In this document: in pieces, positions 1 through 6,432 of the stretch | Layout: every line of letters begins with the position of its first letter | How positions within the stretch are numbered: the first letter of the stretch is position 1 | Assembly (NCBI GenBank): GCA_934565655.1 | Contig: CAKTIE010000030.1 | Coordinates: 1-13,250 of the forward strand | Reading direction: 5' to 3' | DNA: 13,250 bases | Origin: an uncultured Oscillospiraceae bacterium | GTDB lineage: Bacteria > Bacillota > Clostridia > Oscillospirales > Oscillospiraceae | Position numbers and translations under genes: made by a program | The notes under the pieces: model-generated | Databases searched by the model: none | What the model saw: the letters and a program-made list of their open reading frames with translations, nothing else | What the model was told of the DNA's origin: nothing

Positions 1-96
1 AAGTCTGGAAAGCAAAAATTGGAGTGGCCGGTATTTACTCCTGTGTGGGGAATTTCATTTTCCTGGCGCTAAATCTGCTCCGCCTACAACCTCGCC

Positions 97-753
97 ATGG
101 AGCAGAAGCTGGTAAACAAGAATCCCACACAAGGCTGTGCACTGCCGAAGGTGGAGCACAAAGAGATGAAAACGCTGACTGCCGACCAACTCAGTGCATT
201 CTTCCGCGAAGCCAAAGAGACCGGCGTGTACGAACTCTACTACCTCGACCTCGCTACGGGCCTACGGCGGGGAGAACTGTTGGGGCTGAAGTGGACGGAC
301 GTGGACTTCGACCGCGGCGTACTGGAAATTCAACGAGCCATCTCACGGCAGAACGGCAGGGTAGAGGAAGCCCCACTGAAAACAAAAAACGCCTATCGCA
401 CCTTGCCTCTGTCGGCAGATGCAATAGACGTACTGAAAGCACAAAAACATAAAGTTGTCGGCAGCGAGTGGGTATTCCCCTCGCCAACCGGAGGCCCCAT
501 GTCACCGGACAGTGTCCTGCACATGCTCCAGCGAGTGCTGAAACGAGCCGGACTGCCAAGGATACGTTTCCATGATCTGAGACACACCTTCGCAACGATG
601 GCACTCCAGAACGGCGTGGACGTGAAAACCGTCAGCAGTATGCTGGGCCATTACTCGGCGGGCTTCACGCTGGACACCTACGCCCACGTTACCACCGACG
701 CGCAGCTGAAAGCCGCCCAAACCATGGGCAATATCCTATCCCGTGCGGTATAG
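97..753 (+). CDS. Tyrosine integrase (phage/ICE type), catalytic domain only; 5' end lost
   Basis: This is the C-terminal catalytic domain (218 residues) of a tyrosine site-specific recombinase, which would integrate or excise a mobile element by cutting and rejoining DNA through a 3'-phosphotyrosine. All active-site residues are visible: Arg57 in ATGLRRGE, the beta-hairpin Lys at 95/97 in LKTKNAYRTLPL, His159 and Arg162 in FHDLRHTF, His185 in MLGHYS and the nucleophile Tyr195 in LDTYAHV. Full-length family members are about 350-400 residues, so the SAM-like core-binding and arm-binding domains are missing. An in-frame TAA lies at 70-72. The eight codons between it and this ATG still read like the family (ICSAYNLA), and no Shine-Dalgarno precedes the ATG. 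The ATG is therefore probably an internal Met and the gene a 5'-broken remnant. It ends 118 bases from the 3' end of tRNA-Arg, the usual position of an element integrated in a tRNA. Whether the fragment is expressed is unknown. Confidence 0.85.
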   Translation: MEQKLVNKNPTQGCALPKVEHKEMKTLTADQLSAFFREAKETGVYELYYLDLATGLRRGELLGLKWTDVDFDRGVLEIQRAISRQNGRVEEAPLKTKNAYRTLPLSADAIDVLKAQKHKVVGSEWVFPSPTGGPMSPDSVLHMLQRVLKRAGLPRIRFHDLRHTFATMALQNGVDVKTVSSMLGHYSAGFTLDTYAHVTTDAQLKAAQTMGNILSRAV

Positions 754-778
754 ACCTTTCCGCTATCCGCTCCCGTTG

Positions 779-797
779 GGGTCAGCGTTTGGGTCAG
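779..797. repeat. Two direct repeats GGGTCAG between integrase and tRNA
   Basis: GGGTCAG occurs at 779-785 and again at 791-797, a 12-base period, in the 118-base gap between the integrase stop codon and the tRNA-Arg gene. Short direct repeats beside an attachment site can be arm-type binding sites for integrase or excisionase. That reading is an inference from position only, and the repeats are short enough to arise by chance. Confidence 0.35.
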
Positions 798-835
798 AAA
801 GTGGCGACATCCGAAAACAACAACTTACGCAAAAC

Positions 836-871
836 AAAAACCCTCGAAATCGTAAGATTTCAAGGGTTTTT
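836..871 (-). terminator. Intrinsic terminator of tRNA-Arg, probably bidirectional
   Basis: AAAAACCCT (836-844) pairs with AGGGTTTTT (863-871), and GAAATC (846-851) pairs with GATTTC (856-861), around a GTAA loop with one C/A mismatch. Read on the minus strand, the hairpin follows the tRNA CCA end directly and ends in a T-rich tract (TTTTTGTTTT), so it terminates the tRNA transcript. It can also stop integrase transcription on the plus strand, although the T tract there is shorter. Its last base overlaps the complement of the CCA end. Confidence 0.85.
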
Positions 872-947
872 GGCACGCCGTGAGGGATTCGAACCCCCGG
901 CCTTCTGGTCCGTAGCCAGACGCTCTATCCAGCTGAGCTAACGGCGC
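871..947 (-). tRNA. tRNA-Arg (anticodon ACG)
   Basis: Read on the minus strand, a complete 77-base cloverleaf is present. The acceptor stem is GCGCCGT/ACGGCGT with a G-U first pair, the D stem GCTC/GAGC and the anticodon stem TCTGG/CCAGA around loop CTACGGA. The T stem GGGGG/CCCTC encloses the standard TTCGAAT loop, followed by discriminator G and an encoded CCA. The anticodon ACG is at 911-913 on the plus strand. It reads CGN arginine codons after A-to-I editing at the wobble position. The gene has its own promoter and terminator. Its 3' half, facing the integrase, is the likely integration target. Confidence 0.97.
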
Positions 948-970
948 ATGTCTCTCCAGACGACTTGCTT

Positions 971-999
971 ATAATAGCACACATTTTTCCAAAATGCAA
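971..999 (-). promoter_or_regulatory. Sigma-A promoter of tRNA-Arg
   Basis: On the minus strand, -35 TTGCAT (plus 994-999) and -10 TATTAT (plus 971-976) are separated by exactly 17 bases. The predicted start lies about 15 bases before the mature tRNA 5' end. Confidence 0.75.
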
Positions 1000-1032
1000 G
1001 AGGTATTTTTGCTTTTTTTGATTTTTTTCTGG

Positions 1033-1061
1033 TTGTCAACCGGCGGCATTTGTGGTATCTT
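1033..1061 (+). promoter_or_regulatory. Sigma-A promoter of the divIVA-like gene
   Basis: TTGTCA (1033-1038) and TATCTT (1056-1061) are separated by 17 bases. A TGG triplet directly before the -10 gives it extended -10 character. It lies back to back with the tRNA-Arg promoter. The predicted leader is about 36 bases and carries GGAGGGG at 1091-1097. Confidence 0.7.
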
Positions 1062-1103
1062 TAGTAGAAAGAGAAATGTATTTCATCTGCGGAGGGGAAA
1101 AGT

Positions 1104-1697
1104 ATGAGCGCAAATTTCAAGACCAGTATGTTTGGCGGCTTCGACCGGGAGGACGTGGTCAGCTATATCGAAAAGACCGCCAAGGAGACGCAGGAGAAGC
1201 TGGACGCACTGGAGAGCGAGAACACCCGACTGAAGGCGGATAACGAGCGGATCGAGGAGGCGCTGCGCAGCCTGCACGCACAAACGAAGCAGATGAAGCA
1301 GGAGGAGCAGGATCAGGAATCCCTGCAGCGGCGGCTGGACGAGGCGCAGGCCCGCGCCGCGGAGCTGGCAGTACGCTGCGAATCGCTGGAGGCGGAGAAC
1401 GAGAGCCTGCGCGCCTCCGCCAACGAGTGTGCCCATCTAAAGGAGCACATCGCGGACATCGAGATCAATGCCCACCGGCGGACGGAGGAGTTCCGGGCCG
1501 ATGCCATCGAAAAGCTCCGGGCTGTCATCGGGCAGCAGCGCACCTGGTGCCAAAAGCAGCGGGGCGCGTATGCCTTTATGAGCGAGGCCATCCTGCAGGA
1601 CATCCGCCGGGCCGAGGACGTGCTGGAAAACGCCGACTACTCCGGCTTTGACCAGATGATGGCGGATCTGCAGCAGCTGGAGGACACGCTGCAATAA
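1104..1697 (+). CDS. DivIVA-like coiled-coil protein
   Basis: This 197-residue, highly charged cytosolic protein has a DivIVA-type N-terminus: FKTSMFGGFDREDVVSYIEK at residues 5-24 matches the family pattern of a short F-x-G-[FY]-x-x-x-x-V motif that starts the first coiled coil. Heptad-like, Glu/Lys/Arg/Leu-rich sequence continues from about residue 23 to 145, followed by a shorter helical C-terminus. DivIVA/GpsB proteins bind curved membrane or division sites and recruit partners for division, pole organisation or sporulation. The precise role of this one cannot be assigned. The start is set by GGAGGGG six bases upstream. The gene is monocistronic, with its own promoter and a strong terminator. 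It is not next to the ylm/sep genes that usually flank true divIVA, so it is likely a paralogue; a generic coiled-coil protein is the alternative. Confidence 0.75.
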   Translation: MSANFKTSMFGGFDREDVVSYIEKTAKETQEKLDALESENTRLKADNERIEEALRSLHAQTKQMKQEEQDQESLQRRLDEAQARAAELAVRCESLEAENESLRASANECAHLKEHIADIEINAHRRTEEFRADAIEKLRAVIGQQRTWCQKQRGAYAFMSEAILQDIRRAEDVLENADYSGFDQMMADLQQLEDTLQ

Positions 1698-1710
1698 GCG
1701 GAAAGATCAT

Positions 1711-1747
1711 AAAAGAGAGCTTTGCGGATTCCGCAAAGCTCTCTTTT
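1711..1747. terminator. Bidirectional terminator between divIVA-like gene and asnA
   Basis: A perfect 17-bp inverted repeat (1711-1727 with 1731-1747) encloses a three-base ATT loop. It starts with AAAA and ends with TTTT, so it works on both strands. It separates two convergent genes, stopping the divIVA-like transcript on the plus strand and the asnA transcript on the minus strand. Confidence 0.93.
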
Positions 1748-1766
1748 TCTGTGATGTAAAATTCCT

Positions 1767-2777
1767 TTACAGCAGCATGATACCGGCATCTGCGCAGGCT
1801 TTTTCGGTATCCTTGTCCCACAGGCTGGCCTGTACCTCGCCAATGTGGCAGGTGCCGATCATGATCATGCACAGGCGGGACTGGCCGATGCCGCCGCCAA
1901 TGGTCAGGGGCAGCTCGCCGTTCAGCAGCATCTTGTGGAAGGGCAGCTCGCGGCGGTCATTGCAGCCGCGGACGTTCAGCTGATAGTCCATAGCGGCTTC
2001 ATCCACGCGGATACCCATGGAGGAGATCTCGAAGGAGCTGTCCAGCAGGGGATTGTACAGCAGAATGTCGCCGTTCAGGGACCAGTCGTCATAGTCGGGG
2101 GCGCGGCCGTCATGGGGCTTGCCGGAGTGCTTCAGGTTATCGCCGATCTGCATCAGGAACACGGTGTGATGCTCGCGGCAGATGGCATGCTCGCGCTCCT
2201 TGGGCGTCAGATCAGGCCAGCGATCCTCCAGCTCCTGAGTGGTAACGAAATAGACCTCACGATCCAGCTTGGTGTGCAGGCTGGGGAAGGCGATCTGCAA
2301 AGCGTCATTGGTCTCCACCACGGCGCCCACGATGGCGCGGACAGTCTGCTTCAGGAAATCAACATTGCGATCCTCGCGGGAAATGACCTTTTCCCAGTCC
2401 CATTGATCCACATAGACGGAGTGGAGATTGTCCACCTCCTCGTCGCGGCGGATGGCGTTCATATCGGTGAACAGGCCCTTGCCCACATTGAACTCATAGC
2501 GCTTCAGCGCCAGACGCTTCCATTTGGCTAGGGAGTGTACCACCTGGCCGTTGGCGCCCACATCGGGGATATCAAAGGAAACAGGGCGCTCCACGCCGTT
2601 CAGGTTATCATTCAGACCGGAATCCTCGCGGACAAACAGGGGAGCGGAGACCCGGCGCAGATTCAGCGCCTGACCCAGATTGACCTGAAAGTTACTCTTG
2701 ATGAACTCGATGGCACGCTGCATCTCATAGACGGACAGCGGCGTCTTGTAACCGGCGGGAATGAAAACCTTACTCAT
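1767..2777 (-). CDS. asnA: Aspartate-ammonia ligase (asparagine synthetase A)
   Basis: This cytosolic enzyme makes asparagine from aspartate and free ammonia, splitting ATP to AMP and pyrophosphate. It has a class II aminoacyl-tRNA-synthetase-like fold. At 336 residues it is close to the E. coli enzyme (330), and the family blocks follow in order: HSLAKWKR (81-88), LHSVYVDQWDWE (118-129), RAPDYDDW (225-232), LNGDIL (234-239), SSMGIRVD (252-259) and the ATP-site block TIGGGIGQSRL (292-302). The start is supported by GAGGTG seven bases upstream and by the normal N-terminal length. It has its own consensus promoter, so it is not co-transcribed by necessity with the aminotransferase behind it. 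That enzyme, if an aspartate aminotransferase, would supply its substrate. The free-ammonia route fits an ammonia-rich gut or anaerobic habitat (inference). The gene looks intact. Confidence 0.97.
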   Translation of the reverse strand: MSKVFIPAGYKTPLSVYEMQRAIEFIKSNFQVNLGQALNLRRVSAPLFVREDSGLNDNLNGVERPVSFDIPDVGANGQVVHSLAKWKRLALKRYEFNVGKGLFTDMNAIRRDEEVDNLHSVYVDQWDWEKVISREDRNVDFLKQTVRAIVGAVVETNDALQIAFPSLHTKLDREVYFVTTQELEDRWPDLTPKEREHAICREHHTVFLMQIGDNLKHSGKPHDGRAPDYDDWSLNGDILLYNPLLDSSFEISSMGIRVDEAAMDYQLNVRGCNDRRELPFHKMLLNGELPLTIGGGIGQSRLCMIMIGTCHIGEVQASLWDKDTEKACADAGIMLL

Positions 2778-2811
2778 GCCTAAGCACCTCTTTCAAACAA
2801 ATATGCACTCT

Positions 2812-2840
2812 ATTATAATAAAGTGCCGCCGCCTTGGCAA
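2812..2840 (-). promoter_or_regulatory. Sigma-A promoter of asnA
   Basis: On the minus strand, TTGCCA (plus 2835-2840) and a consensus TATAAT (plus 2812-2817) are separated by 17 bases. The leader is about 28 bases, too short for a T-box or other riboswitch, so any asparagine control would have to act at the promoter or elsewhere. Confidence 0.8.
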
Positions 2841-2865
2841 GAGAAAAATTTCCTAAATCTTGCAT

Positions 2866-2900
2866 AAAAAATCGCCGCATCCTTGTGGATGCGGCGATTT
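2866..2900 (-). terminator. Terminator of the aminotransferase gene
   Basis: A 14-bp stem (2869-2882 with 2887-2900) encloses a TTGT loop. Read on the minus strand it ends in six T residues. It sits 12 bases after the aminotransferase stop codon and just upstream of the asnA promoter, keeping the two units separate. Confidence 0.9.
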
Positions 2901-2911
2901 CGGGAAAAAGC

Positions 2912-4102
2912 TTACTTATAGGACTCGATCATGGCCTTAAAGGCGGGCAGGCTGCGGCGGATCATGTCGTTGGACACGCAGTAGCTCAGGCGGAAGAAGC
3001 CGGGGCAGCCGAAGCCGTCAGCGGGAACCACCAGCAGGTTGTGATCCAGCTTGGCCTTCTCGGAGAAAGCGTTGGCGTCACCGTTGGGAGCCTTGACGAA
3101 CAGATAGAAAGCACCGTCGGGCTTGGCGCACTCATAGCCCATCTCGGTCAGGCTGTTGTACAGCAGGTTGCGGTTCTCATCGTAAGCCACCAGGTCGGGA
3201 CGCTCCTCGGCGCAGTACTCGATAACCTTCTGCATCAGCGTGGGGGGGCAGACGTGGCCCATGATGCGGGCAGCGCCGGCGATGGCGGCGTACACGTCAT
3301 GGCTGTCATCAGCGAAGCCGGGGACGTAGACGTAACCGATACGCTCGCCGGGCAGGGACAGGGACTTGGAGTAGGAATAGCACACGATGGTGTTCTTGTA
3401 CAGGCAGGGGATGAAGGGGACCTTCACGCCGCCGTACACCAGCTCACGGTAAGGCTCGTCAGCGATGATGTAGATGGGATGGCCATACTCGGCGCTCTTG
3501 CGCTCCAGCAGGGCGGCCAGACCCTTCAGGGTCTCCTCGGTGTACACGACGCCGGAGGGGTTGTTGGGGGAGTTGACGATGATGGCCTGGGTGTGCCTGG
3601 TGATGCGCTTCTCCACCTCGTCCAGATGGATCTGGAACGCCTTGGTGTCGGCGGGAACGACCACCAGCTTGCCGCCGTTGGCGTTGACGAAGGGACGATA
3701 CTCAGGGAAGAAGGGGGCAATGGCCATGATCTCGGTGTCAGCGTCCACGATCAGCGCCTTGATGATGGAGATCAGGGCGGGAGCGGCGCCGCAGGTGAAG
3801 AACAGCTCGCTGGCCTTCACATCCAGACCGAAGCGGGCAGCCAGATCCTTGGCGACAGCGGCGCGGGCCTCTTCAAAGCCGGGTGCCATGGAGTAGCCGT
3901 GCAGCTTGATGGAATCGGTCTCGTCCACGATCTTCTTGATGGACTCGTTGACCTTCTTGGGGGCGGGGATGCTGGGATTGCCCAGAGAGTAGTCGTACAC
4001 CTTATCGGGGCCGACGACCTTGGCCTGCTCCAGACCATAGGCGAACAGCTGACGAATAACAGAGGGGGCGGTACCCAGAGTGTAGTATTCCTGATTGACC
4101 AT
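2912..4102 (-). CDS. Class I/II PLP-dependent aminotransferase, aspartate-aminotransferase-like
   Basis: This is a fold-type I, pyridoxal-phosphate-dependent aminotransferase of 396 residues, the usual size. Visible sites are NSPNNPSG (177-184, Asn181 contacting PLP), ADEPY (214-218, Asp215 bonding the pyridine nitrogen, Tyr218), SYSKS with Schiff-base Lys246, and the carboxylate-binding Arg371 in FFRLSY. It resembles the Firmicutes aspartate/aromatic aminotransferase branch, but the amino donor cannot be fixed from motifs. Aspartate/2-oxoglutarate is the best guess because asnA lies next downstream. An earlier in-frame ATG at 4132 exists. The start at 4102 is preferred because AGGAG lies eight bases upstream and the family N-terminus begins there, whereas the earlier ATG has no ribosome binding site. 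The gene has its own promoter and terminator and an unusual repeat in its leader. Confidence 0.93.
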   Translation of the reverse strand: MVNQEYYTLGTAPSVIRQLFAYGLEQAKVVGPDKVYDYSLGNPSIPAPKKVNESIKKIVDETDSIKLHGYSMAPGFEEARAAVAKDLAARFGLDVKASELFFTCGAAPALISIIKALIVDADTEIMAIAPFFPEYRPFVNANGGKLVVVPADTKAFQIHLDEVEKRITRHTQAIIVNSPNNPSGVVYTEETLKGLAALLERKSAEYGHPIYIIADEPYRELVYGGVKVPFIPCLYKNTIVCYSYSKSLSLPGERIGYVYVPGFADDSHDVYAAIAGAARIMGHVCPPTLMQKVIEYCAEERPDLVAYDENRNLLYNSLTEMGYECAKPDGAFYLFVKAPNGDANAFSEKAKLDHNLLVVPADGFGCPGFFRLSYCVSNDMIRRSLPAFKAMIESYK

Positions 4103-4140
4103 GATAACAGCTCCTATTCTTCTTTTCCTCATTTATATTT

Positions 4141-4162
4141 CGCATGCGGCTCAAACGCATGC
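4141..4162. repeat. CGCATGC repeats in the aminotransferase leader (possible operator)
   Basis: CGCATGC occurs at 4141-4147 and 4156-4162 as a direct repeat with a 15-base period. Because GCATGC is self-complementary, the same bases also form a 7-bp inverted repeat (GCATGCG 4142-4148 with CGCATGC 4156-4162) around a seven-base loop. It lies just downstream of the predicted transcription start of the aminotransferase gene, where it could be a repressor operator or an RNA hairpin. No regulator can be named. Confidence 0.55.
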
Positions 4163-4175
4163 ATGACCAACTATT

Positions 4176-4204
4176 ACTATACGAGTGTTTTCCTTGATTG
4201 TCAA
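4176..4204 (-). promoter_or_regulatory. Sigma-A promoter of the aminotransferase gene
   Basis: On the minus strand, a consensus TTGACA (plus 4199-4204) and TATAGT (plus 4176-4181) are separated by 17 bases. This is a strong promoter with a predicted leader of roughly 65 bases containing the CGCATGC repeat. Confidence 0.82.
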
Positions 4205-4265
4205 GTATTTATCAAAGAAAACGAATTTTTAAAGAAAAATTTATGCAGACGAAACAACCACAAGC

Positions 4266-5180
4266 TCAGTTCAGCTCCATCCGCTGGGCCAGCACGCTGC
4301 CGGCGGCGATGGAAGCCAGCTTGGACTCGGCACTGTCGGCACGGGACACCAGCACGATAGGCACCTTAGCACCCAGGATGATACCGGCGTTCTTGGCGTT
4401 GCCGAACAGGGAAGCGGCCTTGCCGATGCCGTTGCCCACCTCGTAGTTGGGCACCAGCAGGATGTCGGCATCGCCTGCGCCGGGAGCGGTGTAGTGCTTG
4501 TGATGGCAAGCCTCCTTGCTGACCGCCAGATCGAGGGCCACGGGGCCACTCACGTTCATGTTGTACTTGCTCCAGCGCTCGGTCATGTGGGCCAGGGCGT
4601 CGGCGTCCACGGTGGACTGGATCTTGGGATTGACGATCTCCGCACCGCAGATGCAGGCGGCGTTGATGCTCTCATAGCCTAGAGCGTGCAGCACCATGGC
4701 GGCATTCTCCAGGATCTCGGCCTTCTTGTCCAGATCGGGGAAGGTGTTGACGCCGCCGTCGGTGAGGATCACCATCTTGCCGTAGGCGGGGATCTCGTAG
4801 AACATGCAGTGGGTGGTGAGATGGCTGGTACGCAGGCCATGCTCCTTATTGAATACGGCGCGCATCAGGTCGGCGGTGCCCAGGATGCCCTTCATCAGGA
4901 AATTGGCCTTACCCTCGGCGCACAGGGCCACGGCCTTGGCGGCGCAGTCGGTATCGCTGTCACCGGCGATGATCTCGTAATCGGCGGGATTCTCGCCCAG
5001 ACCGGACAGCATGTCATTGATCTCGTCCACATGGCCCACCAGAATGGGGGTAGCGATGCCCTCCTTGCGGGCCTCCACAACAGCCTCGATCACGGGCTGG
5101 TCATGAGCGGCGGCCACGGCGATGACGCCGGTCTTACCGCCCTTGGCGGCCTCTAAGATGCCATTGATCGTATTGATCAT
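4266..5180 (-). CDS. ptb: Phosphate butyryltransferase/acetyltransferase family protein (Ptb-like)
   Basis: This 304-residue cytosolic acyltransferase belongs to the Ptb/Pta family, which exchanges the CoA of an acyl-CoA for phosphate (for example butyryl-CoA to butyryl phosphate). Its length equals typical Ptb (about 300) and lacks the extra regions of long Pta. Family motifs are MKGIL (96-100), TDGGVN (140-145), SGPVALDLAVS (211-221), VPNYEVGNGIGK (243-254) and VLVSRADSAESK (277-288). A strong AGGAGGA lies seven bases before the ATG and sets the start. The usual partner butyrate kinase (buk) is not adjacent: the next gene is an aminotransferase with its own promoter, and a divergent queA lies upstream. 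Either buk is elsewhere or the phosphate ester is used otherwise. Acyl specificity (acetyl, butyryl, branched) cannot be read from the sequence. Confidence 0.9.
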   Translation of the reverse strand: MINTINGILEAAKGGKTGVIAVAAAHDQPVIEAVVEARKEGIATPILVGHVDEINDMLSGLGENPADYEIIAGDSDTDCAAKAVALCAEGKANFLMKGILGTADLMRAVFNKEHGLRTSHLTTHCMFYEIPAYGKMVILTDGGVNTFPDLDKKAEILENAAMVLHALGYESINAACICGAEIVNPKIQSTVDADALAHMTERWSKYNMNVSGPVALDLAVSKEACHHKHYTAPGAGDADILLVPNYEVGNGIGKAASLFGNAKNAGIILGAKVPIVLVSRADSAESKLASIAAGSVLAQRMELN

Positions 5181-5236
5181 GTACGTTTCCTCCTGAATTT
5201 CTATGATGTGATCAGAAAATTATGGTTACATTTCAC

Positions 5237-5265
5237 ATTATACATCCTCATTCCACCATCGTCAA
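5237..5265 (-). promoter_or_regulatory. Sigma-A promoter of ptb
   Basis: On the minus strand, TTGACG (plus 5260-5265) and a perfect TATAAT (plus 5237-5242) are separated by 17 bases. With the strong AGGAGGA site in a leader of about 50 bases, this unit is set up for high expression. Its -35 lies 59 bases from the -35 of the divergent queA promoter. Confidence 0.82.
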
Positions 5266-5324
5266 CGATAAACCGAAGGATTCAATGAAATATTTTGTAA
5301 AACTTCGATGCAAGAAGAAAATGG

Positions 5325-5353
5325 TTGAAGTAGAGGGGAGAGTATGCTATGAT
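5325..5353 (+). promoter_or_regulatory. Extended -10 promoter of queA-tgt
   Basis: TTGAAG (5325-5330) and TATGAT (5348-5353) are separated by 17 bases, with TGC directly before the -10 (extended -10). Transcription should start near 5360, leaving a leader of only about 20-32 bases. There is no room for a preQ1 riboswitch. Confidence 0.75.
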
Positions 5354-5391
5354 AATAAATTACGGAATACCTTATAGAAATGAGTAAGCAT

Positions 5392-6417
5392 ATGAAAACA
5401 CATGACTTTTATTTCGATCTGCCTCAGGAGCTGATCGCCCAGACGCCTATCGAGCAGCGGGATGCCTCCCGTCTGCTGGTGCTGGATAAGACCACCGGCG
5501 TGTGGGAGCACCGGCACTTTTTCGATCTGCCGGAGTATCTCCATCCCGGCGACTGTCTGATCCTCAACGATTCCCGTGTGCTGCCGGCCCGTCTGCTGGG
5601 CCAGCGTATGCCGGGCGGCGGCGCGTGCGAGGTACTGCTGCTGATCGACCGGGGCGACAAGACCTGGGAATGTCTGGTGCGGCCCGGCAAGAAGATGCGT
5701 AAGGGGGCAAGGCTCTCTTTCGGTGATGGGCAGCTGACCGCCGAGGTCACAGAGGAGCTGCCCGGCGGCAACCGTCTGGTGCGCTTCGATTATGAGGGTA
5801 TCTTTCTGGAGGTGCTGGATCGTTTGGGGAAAATGCCTCTGCCGCCTTACATCAAAGAGGAGCTGCAGGATCGTGAGCGTTATCAGACCGTGTACTCCAG
5901 GGTGTTGGGCAGCGCCGCCGCGCCTACGGCGGGCCTGCATTTCACCAGGGAGCTGCTGGAAAAGGTACAGGCCATGGGCGTCGGCATCGGCTATGTGACG
6001 CTGCATGTGGGACTTGGCACCTTCCGCCCGGTGAAAGAGGACGAGATCACCGAGCATGAGATGCACAGCGAGTACTGCATCATCCCCCAGGAGACGGCCG
6101 ACCTCATCAACCGCACCCGTGCCAGCGGCGGCCGGGTCATCTGCGTAGGCACCACCTCCTGCCGCACGGTGGAATCCTGGGCAGGGGAGGACGGCACCAT
6201 GCAGGCCAGCGCCGGATGGACGAATATCTTCATCTATCCCGGCTACCGGTTCAAGGCTACGGACGCCCTGATCACCAACTTCCACCTGCCGGAATCCACC
6301 CTGATCATGCTGGTGTCGGCGCTGGCGGGCCGCGAGCATATTCTGGCAGCGTATCAGGAGGCGGTAAAGGAGAAGTACCGTTTCTTCTCCTTCGGCGACG
6401 CCATGTTCATTCATTGA
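5392..6417 (+). CDS. queA: S-adenosylmethionine:tRNA ribosyltransferase-isomerase
   Basis: QueA transfers and isomerises the ribosyl group of S-adenosylmethionine onto preQ1 in the wobble position of GUN-anticodon tRNAs (Asp, Asn, His, Tyr), giving epoxyqueuosine. The 341-residue product has the full family layout: [11 protein letters not shown] (58-68), [13 protein letters not shown] (173-185), VGLGTFRPV (206-214), [11 protein letters not shown] (294-304) and GDAMFI (335-340). I place the start at 5392 because family N-termini begin with a Met shortly before DF-F-LP. An in-frame ATG at 5380 would add four residues. Neither has a good Shine-Dalgarno. The gene is 15 bases upstream of tgt, which acts just before it in the pathway, and the two form an operon. 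No preQ1 synthesis genes (queC/D/E/F) are in view. Confidence 0.96.
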   Translation: MKTHDFYFDLPQELIAQTPIEQRDASRLLVLDKTTGVWEHRHFFDLPEYLHPGDCLILNDSRVLPARLLGQRMPGGGACEVLLLIDRGDKTWECLVRPGKKMRKGARLSFGDGQLTAEVTEELPGGNRLVRFDYEGIFLEVLDRLGKMPLPPYIKEELQDRERYQTVYSRVLGSAAAPTAGLHFTRELLEKVQAMGVGIGYVTLHVGLGTFRPVKEDEITEHEMHSEYCIIPQETADLINRTRASGGRVICVGTTSCRTVESWAGEDGTMQASAGWTNIFIYPGYRFKATDALITNFHLPESTLIMLVSALAGREHILAAYQEAVKEKYRFFSFGDAMFIH

Positions 6418-6432
6418 TTAGGAGAGCGATGT

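Noticed and set aside
4103..4132. Earlier ATG at 4132 for the aminotransferase
   Set aside because: There is no ribosome binding site before it, and it would add ten basic residues and place AGGAG inside the gene. The ATG at 4102 fits the family.
4224..4241. AT-only hairpin (AATTTTT/AAAAATT) downstream of ptb as a terminator
   Set aside because: The stem is seven A-T pairs with no G-C, too weak to call. The ptb transcript may read into the aminotransferase gene.
2834..4360. 508-codon open frame antisense to the aminotransferase
   Set aside because: It is a compositional shadow: GC-rich codon use leaves the opposite strand without stops. The translation is repetitive Gly/Ala/Val/His-rich with no family motif, while the minus-strand frame is a clear aminotransferase.
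5205..5215. TGATGTGATCA in the ptb leader as a CRP-type site
   Set aside because: Only one half-site matches, the arms are not symmetrical, and classic CRP-cAMP control is not expected in Clostridia.
5354..5391. preQ1 riboswitch upstream of queA
   Set aside because: The leader is only about 20-32 bases and shows no preQ1 pseudoknot pattern.
5347..6414. 355-codon minus-strand frame over queA
   Set aside because: It is a shadow of queA with His/Gln/Arg-rich, motif-free translation and no ribosome binding site. queA on the plus strand carries all family motifs.
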